Source: Halorubrum rutilum (GTDB taxonomy: Archaea; Halobacteriota; Halobacteria; Halobacteriales; Haloferacaceae). From it: a stretch of DNA of 64,000 nucleotides. The DNA lies in the NCBI RefSeq assembly GCF_024494565.1, contig NZ_JANHDN010000012.1, positions 1 through 64,000 of the forward strand, in the 5' to 3' direction. Within the stretch, counting starts at the first letter, position 1, and the number at the start of each line of letters is the position of its first letter. A program made the position numbers and the translations under genes. Positions 47,578 to 54,861 of the stretch are shown here, piece after piece. The notes under the pieces were generated by a model. It did no database searches, was not told the DNA's origin, and worked only from the letters and a program-made list of their open reading frames with translations.

Positions 47578-47909
47578 GCCGATCCTCCGTTTCCGGTCCT
47601 CGTGCGGTCGTCACCCGTTCGGTCGTCGCCGCCGTCGACTCCGTCGGCATCGGCGTCCTCGCCGAACCGATCGATCGCTTCGGCCTGCCTCTCGACACCC
47701 GACTCGTTGAGCCGCTCCCGACTCGCCCCGGCGGCCTCGCGGAGTGCGTCGGCGTCGGCCGTCGACAGCGACCCGAACCCCTCTCGCCAGTCACCCTCGC
47801 TCTCGTCGATCAGCCGATCGATGAGGTCGGTGAAGCTCTCGTCGTCACGCTTCCGGGCACGGAGCCGGTCGTACACCTCCTCTCGAACGCCGATTGTCTT
47901 GGTCCCCAT
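47574..47909 (-). CDS. vapB: VapB-type antitoxin
   Basis: A 111-residue antitoxin. The N-terminal MGTKTIGVREEVYDRLRARK with RDDESFTDLIDRLIDE has the strand-helix-helix pattern of ribbon-helix-helix-like archaeal VapB proteins (DUF217-type), the part that binds its own promoter. The long acidic tail, rich in Asp and Gly, would wrap VapC. A TATA box (47933-47943) lies 28 bases upstream, so the message is leaderless. It overlaps vapC (GTGA). Confidence 0.82.
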   Translation of the reverse strand: MGTKTIGVREEVYDRLRARKRDDESFTDLIDRLIDESEGDWREGFGSLSTADADALREAAGASRERLNESGVERQAEAIDRFGEDADADGVDGGDDRTGDDRTRTGNGGSA

Positions 47910-47932
47910 CTCATATTTGTGTATGTGTTTGT

Positions 47933-47943
47933 GTATATAAATA
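47933..47943 (-). promoter_or_regulatory. TATA box of vapBC
   Basis: The minus strand reads GTATTTATATA, centred 28 bases before the vapB ATG. The flanking GTGTATGTGTTTGTGTAT on the plus strand is an unusual TG-rich tract that could hold the VapB binding site. Confidence 0.6.
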
Positions 47944-47974
47944 CTGGGCAAGCGGTCTGCGTCGACTCCCGGCT

Positions 47975-49258
47975 TCAGCCGTGCAGGTGGTCGAGCACCG
48001 CGTCCACGTCGTTCGGGACGGGCTCGGGGTCGCCGCCGGCCTCGTAGGCGGCCTCGGGGTCCTTCAGGAGATGGCCGGTCGTCAGGCAGACGACGCGCTC
48101 GTCGTCGTCGACGACGCCCGAGCGCCGGAGCTTCTTGAGGCCGGCGAGGCTCGCCGCGGAGGCGGGCTCGACGCCGACGCCCTCGGCGGCGAGGTGGCGC
48201 TGCGCGGCGGTGATCATCGAGTCGCTGACGGCGACGGCGGTGCCACCGGTGTTGCGGATCCCCGGGAGCGCCTTCGGCGCGTTGACCGGGTTGCCGATGC
48301 GGATGGCCGTCGCGCGCGTCTCGACCTCTTCCCACCGGCGGATCTCGTCGTTCCCCTCCTCGACCGCCTCGACCATCGGCGCGGCGCCCTCCGCCTGGAC
48401 CCCGGTGAGCTTGGGGACCTCGTCGACGTCGAGCGCGCCGGCCTGGACGAGCTCGCGGAACCCCTTGTACAGCGCCGAGGTGTTGCCCGCGTTGCCGACG
48501 GGGAGGACGATCCGGTCCGGGAACGCCCCGTAGTCGGCGTAGAACTCCTCCAGGATCTCGAAGCCGATCGTCTTCTGTCCCTCCAGGCGGAACGGGTTCA
48601 GGGAGTTGAGCAGGTACGCCTCGCCCCGGGCGGCCAGCTCCTGGACGATGTCGAGGCAGGCGTCGAAGTTGCCGTCGACCTCCAGGATGCGGGCGCCGTG
48701 GAGGCTCGCCTGCGCGACCTTCCCCGCGGCGACCTTCCCCTGCGGGAGGAGCACGAGCGTCTGCATGTCGCCCCGGCCGCCGTAGGCGGCGAGCGCGGCG
48801 GAGGTGTTCCCGGTGGAGGCGCACGCGAGCGCGCCGACGCCGAGCTCCTTCGCGACCCGGACGCCGACGGTCATCCCGCGGTCCTTGAAGGATCCGGTGG
48901 GGTTCATCCCCTCGTGTTTGACCCGGAGCGCGTCGACCCCCACCGCCTCCTCGATCCGCGGGACGCGGTGGAGCGGGGTGTCGCCCTCGGGGAGCGTGAC
49001 GCCGAGGTCGAACGGGAGCGCCTCGCGGTAGCGCCAGACGCCGCGGTCGGGGCCGTCGGAGGACGCCCCGGACCCGAACTCGTCGAACGTCGGCGGGTCG
49101 GCGTAGCGCACCTCCAGCAGCCCGTCGCACGCGTCGCAGGTGTACCGGACGTCGTCGAAGGGGGCGAACGTCTCGTCGCACTCGATGCAGGCGAGCCACG
49201 TCCCGTCGGCGGCGCAGCCGGGCGCCGCCGGGGCCGGGGCGTCGATGGCGAGGTCCAT
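47975..49258 (-). CDS. thrC: Threonine synthase
   Basis: PLP enzyme that converts O-phosphohomoserine to threonine. The 427-residue product opens with a small zinc ribbon (WLACIECDETFAPFDDVRYT with CDACDGLLEVRY), followed by the PLP lysine in HEGMNPTGSFKDRGMTVGVR. ALACASTGNTSAALAAYGGR is the SxGNT phosphate motif, and IVLPVGNAGNTSALYKGFRE is also conserved. This is the archaeal class with an N-terminal ribbon. It stands alone; aspartate kinase of the same route is at 23739. Confidence 0.94.
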   Translation of the reverse strand: MDLAIDAPAPAAPGCAADGTWLACIECDETFAPFDDVRYTCDACDGLLEVRYADPPTFDEFGSGASSDGPDRGVWRYREALPFDLGVTLPEGDTPLHRVPRIEEAVGVDALRVKHEGMNPTGSFKDRGMTVGVRVAKELGVGALACASTGNTSAALAAYGGRGDMQTLVLLPQGKVAAGKVAQASLHGARILEVDGNFDACLDIVQELAARGEAYLLNSLNPFRLEGQKTIGFEILEEFYADYGAFPDRIVLPVGNAGNTSALYKGFRELVQAGALDVDEVPKLTGVQAEGAAPMVEAVEEGNDEIRRWEEVETRATAIRIGNPVNAPKALPGIRNTGGTAVAVSDSMITAAQRHLAAEGVGVEPASAASLAGLKKLRRSGVVDDDERVVCLTTGHLLKDPEAAYEAGGDPEPVPNDVDAVLDHLHG

Positions 49259-49382
49259 TACGTCGTGGTCCGTGCCGCCGCGGCTTAAGACGGGCGGTCG
49301 GGACGGACGTTGCCGTGCGCCCGACCCGAGGCGAACCGGTTCGGGGCGCGGCCGGCGAGCCGAGGGGCCGCGGCTCCGAGCC

Positions 49383-49598
49383 TCAGTCGACGATGATCTC
49401 GGAGCTCCCGTCGGACTCGTCGGTGCCGGACCCGAGCCGGTCCTGGTAGCGCCGGATCCAGTCGGCGAAGCAGTCGGGGCAGAGCCGCTGGGTGTCGATG
49501 TTCGCCCGGTCGACGCTCAGCCGGACGGTCCGCGAGAGCGCGTCCGTCGTCGGCTCGCCGCAGTCGTCGCACGGCTCGGTCGTCGGCGCGTTGCTCAT
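49383..49598 (-). CDS. Small zinc-ribbon protein, 71 residues
   Basis: MSNAPTTEPCDDCGEPTTDA with the first CxxC at residues 10-13, then a strand-rich RTVRLSVDRANIDTQ and the second pair RLCPDCFADWIRRYQDRL, and a short acidic tail. The four cysteines suit one zinc. It belongs to the class of haloarchaeal micro-proteins whose functions are mostly unknown. It lies upstream of thrC in the same direction, 124 bases away, with its own short upstream region (CTTTTAAGA at 49619-49627). Confidence 0.75.
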   Translation of the reverse strand: MSNAPTTEPCDDCGEPTTDALSRTVRLSVDRANIDTQRLCPDCFADWIRRYQDRLGSGTDESDGSSEIIVD

Positions 49599-49666
49599 AC
49601 CGATCGGTCGCGGGGACGGCTCTTAAAAGTACGTCGGCGGTCGTCGCCCCCCTCGTCCCGCCGGCC

Positions 49667-50341
49667 TCACACCGTCCGGAAGGCGCGGTCGCCGGCGTCG
49701 CCGAGGCCGGGGACGATGAACCCGTCGTCGTCGAGGCGGTCGTCGATGGCGACCGTCAGGAGGTCGGCCTCGGGCACCTGCTCGCTCACGCGGACGAGCC
49801 CGTCGGGCGCGGAGACCGCGGAGAGGACGAACAGGTCCTCGAAGCCGTCGGCCTCGTCGAGGACGTGACCGAGCACCGCGCACATCGTCGAGCCGGTCGC
49901 GAGCATCGGGTCGGCGACGATGACGGTGTCGTCGGGACCGATCTCGGGCAGCTTCACGTAGTCGATGGTGATCGGGAACTCGCCGTCGGTCATCCCGGCC
50001 TCCTCGTCGCGGCCGGCGGAGATGACGCCCTGCTTCGCCCGCGGGAACGCCTTCAGGAGCCCCTCCACGAACGGGGTCGCGGCCCGGAGGACGTTGATGA
50101 TCACCACGTCGTCGAGCCCCCTCACGCGCTCGCCGGTCGTCTCCTCTAAGGGGGTCTCGACCGGGACGTACTCCGTCTCCATCGCCCCGTCGATGATCTC
50201 GTAGCCGCAGATGCGGCCGAGCTTCACGAGCCCCTTCCGGAAGGCGACCTGCTCGGTCTCGACGTCCCGGAGCCGCGAGAGGGTGTCCTTCGCCAGCGCG
50301 TGCGTGATGAGGTGCGCGTCGTCCCGGTCTTCGATCGTCAT
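49667..50341 (-). CDS. upp: Uracil phosphoribosyltransferase
   Basis: Salvages uracil to UMP with PRPP. The 224-residue product has the type I PRTase core: [20 protein letters not shown], the flexible loop region near [20 protein letters not shown], the PRPP loop [20 protein letters not shown] and the uracil-binding C-terminal hood [20 protein letters not shown] with FRTV. The length is normal. It is a single gene with a clear ATG at 50341, with small genes on both sides. Confidence 0.95.
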   Translation of the reverse strand: MTIEDRDDAHLITHALAKDTLSRLRDVETEQVAFRKGLVKLGRICGYEIIDGAMETEYVPVETPLEETTGERVRGLDDVVIINVLRAATPFVEGLLKAFPRAKQGVISAGRDEEAGMTDGEFPITIDYVKLPEIGPDDTVIVADPMLATGSTMCAVLGHVLDEADGFEDLFVLSAVSAPDGLVRVSEQVPEADLLTVAIDDRLDDDGFIVPGLGDAGDRAFRTV

Positions 50342-50462
50342 TACCGGGAGAGGGACCGCGTTCGGCTTAAAACGTGGCGACCCTCGTCCGCCGGCGCGTT
50401 CGCGGCTGTCGACCCGTTCGCGGTCGTCGCCTCGGCGCCCGGTCCGGCGCGCTCCGGTCGGC

Positions 50463-50678
50463 TCACCGCAGCACCGCGGCGTACGTCACCCCGAAGATGA
50501 TCAGCGTGAGCGTCGCGACGTTCACCGCGTTCAGCGCGGTCACCCCGAGCCGGTCGAGCCCCCAGACGACGGTCCAGCCGAACCACGCGGACAGGACCGC
50601 GTTCAACAGGAGGATCAGCCGCGGGTCCCCCTTCGAGTCCTCGACGCCCTCGCGGATCCCCTTCGGCTCCTCGCTCAT
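50463..50678 (-). CDS. Small two-helix membrane protein
   Basis: A 71-residue protein: charged head [20 protein letters not shown], then helices [20 protein letters not shown] and [20 protein letters not shown]. The positive residues before the first helix put the N-terminus inside the cell. It is divergent from the following 108-residue membrane protein. I recognise no domain; similar proteins are widespread in haloarchaea. Confidence 0.7.
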   Translation of the reverse strand: MSEEPKGIREGVEDSKGDPRLILLLNAVLSAWFGWTVVWGLDRLGVTALNAVNVATLTLIIFGVTYAAVLR

Positions 50679-50737
50679 ACGAATCCACGCGGGAGACCGG
50701 CACTTAGCTCTTTGTCCGTGGGGCTCGTAGGGACCCC

Positions 50738-51064
50738 ATGCGCGTCGAGGTCCACGTTCACAACCGCCACGGCGACAGGGTGGACCCGGTCCCGTTCCTC
50801 GTCACCGTCGGGATCGCGTTCACCTTCGCGCTGTCGTACGGCCCGATCTACGGCCTCTCGTACGGGCTCACGCTCCCGACGTCGCTGGCGCTGTCGACGC
50901 TGGCGTTCGCGGTCGCGACCGCGGTCGCCTACCAGCAGCTCGTCCGCTGCGCCCCGCCGCTCGACGCCGGCCCGCTCCCGCCGGGGCCGCGCGTCGAGCG
51001 CCTGCTGTACGCCGGGATGGGCCTCGGCGTCCTGATCGTCGCGCTCACCGTGCCGCTGCTGTGA
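50738..51064 (+). CDS. Three-helix membrane protein
   Basis: A 108-residue protein starting MRVEVHVHNRHGDRVDPVPF, with hydrophobic segments FLVTVGIAFTFALSYGPIYG, LALSTLAFAVATAVAYQQLV and LLYAGMGLGVLIVALTVPLL. The His-rich start (HVHNRHGD) could bind metal but may be incidental. It is divergent from the 71-residue membrane protein, with 59 bases between. No function is recognised. Confidence 0.65.
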   Translation: MRVEVHVHNRHGDRVDPVPFLVTVGIAFTFALSYGPIYGLSYGLTLPTSLALSTLAFAVATAVAYQQLVRCAPPLDAGPLPPGPRVERLLYAGMGLGVLIVALTVPLL

Positions 51065-51170
51065 TCCGGTCTCGCCCGCCGTCTCCGACGACCTCGACGG
51101 CCGATCGCGCCTGTGCGTCTGGCTCACACAGCACCGGGGGAATAAGATGGCCGAACTCCTATGAACGTTC

Positions 51171-51410
51171 ATGGGGATCTTCGACACGGTGACGGACGTG
51201 ATGGAGGGATCGACGCAGCGAGCGCCCGGAAACGCCGGCGACGACGGCTCGGAGGGGTCGTACTGGTGCGACGACTGCGGCGTGCGCGTCCGGGACGTCG
51301 ACGTCGACGACGAGGGGCTCGACCTCGACGCCGACGGCGCGCCGATCTGTCCCGACTGCGGCGAGTCGATGCGGTTCGAGCGCGCGAGCGGCACCGGCTG
51401 CGCCTGCTGA
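51171..51410 (+). CDS. Small zinc-ribbon protein ending in CAC
   Basis: A 79-residue acidic protein. Its start MGIFDTVTDVMEGSTQRAPG echoes the MGIFDTI start of PspAB. SYWCDDCGVRVRDVD and PICPDCGESMRFERASG give a four-cysteine zinc ribbon. The last residues GTGCAC add a Cys-x-Cys that could take part in metal transfer. It converges on the CobW-type GTPase gene 36 bases away, a possible metal-handling partner by position only. Confidence 0.7.
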   Translation: MGIFDTVTDVMEGSTQRAPGNAGDDGSEGSYWCDDCGVRVRDVDVDDEGLDLDADGAPICPDCGESMRFERASGTGCAC

Positions 51411-51446
51411 GACCGGCTTCCGCGCCCCGGCGTCCGACCGGCTCTT

Positions 51447-52721
51447 CTACGGCTCCCGGAGCGCCAGCTCCTCGCCCTGTTCGGTCGGGAACGGGAGCTC
51501 TCCCCCGCCGATCGCGTCGCCATCCGCCCCGACGCCCGCCCACTCCTCGTCGGTGACGAGCGCGTCGTCGAGGCGCTCGCGGATCGCCGCCTCGTCGATC
51601 CCGGTGCCGATGACGACGTACTCGGTCAGCCGGTCGCCGTGCTCGTCGTCCCAGTCGAGGTTCGGGCGGTTCGAGCGCAGCATGTCGCGCTCGACCTCGG
51701 GGAGGCTCGCGATCCAGGGCCCGAGCGCCTCGACGCGCACCGACGCGCCGGCCTGCCCGACCTGCTGGCGCTGGTCGGTGCCCGCGACCCACAGCGTCCC
51801 CTTCGAGCGGACGACCTCGGGGGGGAGGTCGCGCAGGACGGCGGCGATCCGGTCCGGGTGGAACGGTCGCCGCCGGCGGTAGGTGAAGGAGGTGACGCCG
51901 TACACCTCGTCCGGGTGCCGGTGGGCGTGTTCCCCGTGCTCCCCGCCGTCGCCCCCTCCCTCTCCGTCGGCGTCGCCCGCGTGACCGTGCCCCTCGTGGT
52001 CCTCCGCCAGTGCGCGTTTCCACCCTGGCAGGTCGCCGAGCGCACCCGCGTCGAACAGCCCGACGTCAAGGACGGCGTCGGGGTCGACCGCGGAGAACTC
52101 CGTGACGACCGTCTCCGCGTCGGGCTGGAGCGCGCCCACGAGCCCGATCGCCTCGTCCATCTCCGCGTCGGTACAGAGGTCCGCCTTGTTACACACCACC
52201 AAGTTCGACACCTCGACCTGCTCGACGAGGAGGTCAGAGAGCGGCCGGGCCGCCTCGTCGTCGTCCGGGTCGACTCGCCGTTCGGGGGTCTCGTCGCCGG
52301 CGAAGGCGTCGAGGAACCGCCGCGTGTCGATCACGGTCACCAGCGCGTCGACCCGGTAGCGGGCCGCCGCGCGCGACTTGGTGGTGAACAGCCGCGCGAC
52401 CGGCGCGGGCTCGGAGATGCCCGACGACTCGACGACCAGGTTGTCGAAGGAGCGCTCGTTCGCGAGCCGCACCACGGCGGTCTCCAGGTCGTCCTGGAGC
52501 TCGCAGCAGATACAGCCGTTGGACAGCTCCGTGACGCCCTCCACGTCGACCTCGGACTCCTCGGCGATCAGCTCGGCGTCGACGTTGACGTCGCCCATGT
52601 CGTTGACCAGCACCGCGATGTCGCGCTCGCCGGCGTTCCGCAGGAGGTGGTTCAACAGCGTCGTCTTCCCCGCCCCGAGGCTCCCCGAGAGCACGGTCAC
52701 CGGAATCCGATCGTCGTCCAT
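51447..52721 (-). CDS. CobW/COG0523-family GTPase, likely zinc chaperone
   Basis: A 424-residue G3E-family GTPase that delivers metal ions to client enzymes. Walker A is VTVLSGSLGAGKTTLLNHLL, the metal motif is ELSNGCICCELQDDLETAVV (CxCC), the G3-region segment is LVVESSGISEPAPVARLF, and G4 is LVVCNKADLCTDAEMDEAIG. A histidine-rich loop (HEGHGHAGDADGEGG then EHGEHAHRHPDEVYG) suggests zinc storage or sensing. The C-terminal CobW domain is complete (EVVRSKGTLWVAGTDQRQQV). The upstream frame extension is unrelated, so ATG 52721 is used. Confidence 0.9.
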   Translation of the reverse strand: MDDDRIPVTVLSGSLGAGKTTLLNHLLRNAGERDIAVLVNDMGDVNVDAELIAEESEVDVEGVTELSNGCICCELQDDLETAVVRLANERSFDNLVVESSGISEPAPVARLFTTKSRAAARYRVDALVTVIDTRRFLDAFAGDETPERRVDPDDDEAARPLSDLLVEQVEVSNLVVCNKADLCTDAEMDEAIGLVGALQPDAETVVTEFSAVDPDAVLDVGLFDAGALGDLPGWKRALAEDHEGHGHAGDADGEGGGDGGEHGEHAHRHPDEVYGVTSFTYRRRRPFHPDRIAAVLRDLPPEVVRSKGTLWVAGTDQRQQVGQAGASVRVEALGPWIASLPEVERDMLRSNRPNLDWDDEHGDRLTEYVVIGTGIDEAAIRERLDDALVTDEEWAGVGADGDAIGGGELPFPTEQGEELALREP

Positions 52722-52943
52722 GACGTTCGATGCGCGTGCCGGCCCCTTCAACGTCGCGGCGGCGGAACCGTCTCCCGTCGCTCGCCCTCCGTCGCCCGTC
52801 CCCCGTCGCCCGCCCTCAGCCGCCTCTCCTCGTTGCCGCCACCGCCCGTATCGGGCGCGCTCGCCGCCCGTGTCGCCGGTCGTCGCGTCTCCGCTTCGTC
52901 GGAAGCCGACACGTTGATACGTCGCGCCCGCGCACCGCCGACC

Positions 52944-53159
52944 ATGCTCCCGTACGTGTCGGTGGTGGGAATCGTGGCGATCACGATGACCGTCCTGATG
53001 GTCGTCTCGATGCTGTACCTCGTCTGGGGCGCCCTCGACGGCGACGCGCACACGCCGAGCCCCGACGCGGACGAGCAGCCGGAGCTCGGCGACGGCGACG
53101 AGACCGCCGACGCGGACGAACCGCAGGGCGAGCTGACCGCCGACGGCAACTCGGCCTGA
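52944..53159 (+). CDS. Single-helix membrane protein with acidic tail
   Basis: A 71-residue protein: one N-terminal membrane helix (YVSVVGIVAITMTVLMVVSM with LYLVWGAL) and an acidic tail (DADEQPELGDGDETADADEP) ending LTADGNSA. The last eight codons lie within the first unit of a 23-bp tandem repeat that continues past the stop codon, so the end of the protein may have changed recently. The function is not known. Confidence 0.65.
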   Translation: MLPYVSVVGIVAITMTVLMVVSMLYLVWGALDGDAHTPSPDADEQPELGDGDETADADEPQGELTADGNSA

Positions 53160-53225
53160 CCGCCGACGGCAACTCGGCCTGACCGCCGACGGCAACTCGG
53201 CCTGACCGCCGACGCTAACTCGGCC
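53134..53225. repeat. 23-bp tandem repeat across a stop codon
   Basis: Units of TGACCGCCGACGGCAACTCG plus GCC start at 53134, 53157, 53180 and 53203; the fourth has a C to T and a later change. The stop codon of the 71-residue membrane protein is the first three bases of the second unit. The unit length is not a multiple of three. Confidence 0.9.
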
Positions 53226-53383
53226 CGACCGCGGGCCGAGGTCTCGATCCGGTCCGACCGTCGAACTCTCCGTGCTCGACCCGGAATTACCCCGAACGCT
53301 CCGCGCTCGGCTCCCGACCGCCGCCGAGCCTCGGACGCCCGACCGCGACAGCTTTTAACACGCCCCGACCGTCACGACCGATA

Positions 53384-53680
53384 ATGACAGTCGCAGACCG
53401 GATCGAAACGTTCCGAGCCGCGCTCGAGGAGTGGCTCCGCGGCCTGTATCACGGCATGTTCACGCACCCGGCCTACGAGAAGATCGAGAAGGAGGCTGAG
53501 GACGTGGAAGACGAGTTCATGCTGGCGTGCTTCCCGGACGCGTTCGGTATCCCCTCGCCGGTCTCGTACTACACCGCCGAGCTGCTCCCCTACCTCGAAG
53601 ACGAGTTCGAGGCGTGGGAGCGACGGCTGTGGGACCGCGAGAGCCTCATGGAACGAAAGGGCCAGCAGTACCACTTCTGA
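53384..53680 (+). CDS. Conserved haloarchaeal protein upstream of the ArsA-like ATPase
   Basis: A 98-residue acidic, mostly helical protein: MTVADRIETFRAALEEWLRG, LYHGMFTHPAYEKIEKEAED, EDEFMLACFPDAFGIPSPVS, LPYLEDEFEAWERRLWDRES and a final GQQYHF. A TATA box (CTTTTAAC at 53352) lies 28 bases before ATG 53384, giving a leaderless message. Its stop overlaps the ATG of the ATPase by one base, a strong sign of a shared job, perhaps as its partner or substrate adaptor. No domain is known to me. Confidence 0.7.
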   Translation: MTVADRIETFRAALEEWLRGLYHGMFTHPAYEKIEKEAEDVEDEFMLACFPDAFGIPSPVSYYTAELLPYLEDEFEAWERRLWDRESLMERKGQQYHF

Positions 53681-54657
53681 TGGAGCAGTTCGTCTTCTTC
53701 GGCGGGAAGGGCGGGGTCGGGAAGACCACCGTCTCCTGCGCGTACGCCTACCGCTGCGCGAACGCCGGGCTGCGGACGCTCGTCGTCTCGACCGACCCCG
53801 CGCACTCGGTGTCGGACGTGTTCGACCAGCGGTTCGGCGACGACCCCGAGCCGGTCGACGGCGTCGAGGGGCTCGACGCGTTGGAGCTCGACCCCGAAGA
53901 CGAGATGCAGCGCCACCTCCAGGAGATCCGCGAGGGGCTCTCGGAACAGGTGTCGGCGGCGATGGTCTCTGAGATCAACCGGCAGCTGGAGATGTCGCAC
54001 GGCACGCCGGGCGCGTACGAGTCCGCCCTCTTCGACGCGTTCGTCGACGTGATGCGCGAGGAGAGCGACCCGTACGACCGGGTCGTCTTCGACACCGCGC
54101 CGACCGGGTCGACGCTGCGGCTGCTCGGGCTCCCCGAGTTCCTCGGCGACTGGATCGACCGGCTCCTCTACAAGCGCAAGCAGTCGATCGACCTGTTCGA
54201 GAAGGCCGCGATCGGCGACATGGAGCCGCGGCGTCTGATGGACGGCGACCCCGTGTTAGAGCGCCTCCAGCGCCGCAAGGAGTTCTTCGAGTTCGCGGGC
54301 GACACGATGCGGAACGACGCCGCCTTCTTCCTCGTGTTGAACCCCGACCAGCTGTCCGTCAACGAGACGGGCCGGGCGATCGAGGGGTTCACCGAGCGGG
54401 ACCTGCGGGTCCGCGGGCTCGTGGCGAACAAGCTCACCCCGTCGCCCGAGGAGCACGAGGAGGGCCGCGGGGCCGCCTACCTCCGCGACAAGGTCGCGAC
54501 CGAGCGCGAGCGGCTCGATCAGGTCCGCGAGGAGTTCGACCCGCCGCTGGTCGCCGAGATCGAATCCCGAACGCGAGAGGTCCGGGGCGACGTGCTCTCG
54601 GAGGTCGCGGCCGCGCTCGACGTCGAGACGGGGCAGCCCGTGAGCGCGCGCGAGTAG
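53680..54657 (+). CDS. ArsA/Get3-family ATPase
   Basis: A 325-residue deviant-Walker P-loop ATPase. The P-loop is FFGGKGGVGKTTVSCAYAYR at residues 6-25. VVSTDPAHSVSDVFDQRF is switch I, VVFDTAPTGSTLRLLGLPEF is switch II, and FFLVLNPDQLSVNETGRAIE carries later conserved residues. One ATPase domain is present, as in Get3. No CxxC zinc pair for the Get3 dimer is visible. Archaeal homologues are linked to tail-anchored protein targeting or metalloid transport. Here no ars gene is near and an unknown partner gene is coupled, so targeting is more likely, by inference. Confidence 0.9.
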   Translation: MEQFVFFGGKGGVGKTTVSCAYAYRCANAGLRTLVVSTDPAHSVSDVFDQRFGDDPEPVDGVEGLDALELDPEDEMQRHLQEIREGLSEQVSAAMVSEINRQLEMSHGTPGAYESALFDAFVDVMREESDPYDRVVFDTAPTGSTLRLLGLPEFLGDWIDRLLYKRKQSIDLFEKAAIGDMEPRRLMDGDPVLERLQRRKEFFEFAGDTMRNDAAFFLVLNPDQLSVNETGRAIEGFTERDLRVRGLVANKLTPSPEEHEEGRGAAYLRDKVATERERLDQVREEFDPPLVAEIESRTREVRGDVLSEVAAALDVETGQPVSARE

Positions 54658-54861
54658 GCCGAAAGCGCGCGAACGGTCCGGGCGAGCGCGCGCGAGTAAG
54701 AACAACCGATTGGGACGCGAAATCAAGTTTCAAATCGGAGAAAGTAATTCCCGTACGGCTCTCAGTCGGACGATTCGCTCGGTACCGCCGCGTAACTATC
54801 ACGGTCGAAGCCAATATTTAATACGCTCTTTCCGAACCGAATTCACGAGGCAGGGGAACTC
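54658..54861. other. Intergenic stretch before cstA
   Basis: It includes a direct repeat of GAGCGCGCGCGAGTA (54642-54656 at the ATPase stop, and 54683-54697), a moderately A+T-rich zone, and the cstA TATA box. No gene is seen. Confidence 0.5.
54813..54822 (+). promoter_or_regulatory. TATA box of cstA
   Basis: AATATTTAAT, a strong haloarchaeal TATA box, lies about 45 bases before ATG 54862, leaving a leader of about 20 bases that contains GGCAGGGGAA, a possible weak ribosome binding site. Confidence 0.55.
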
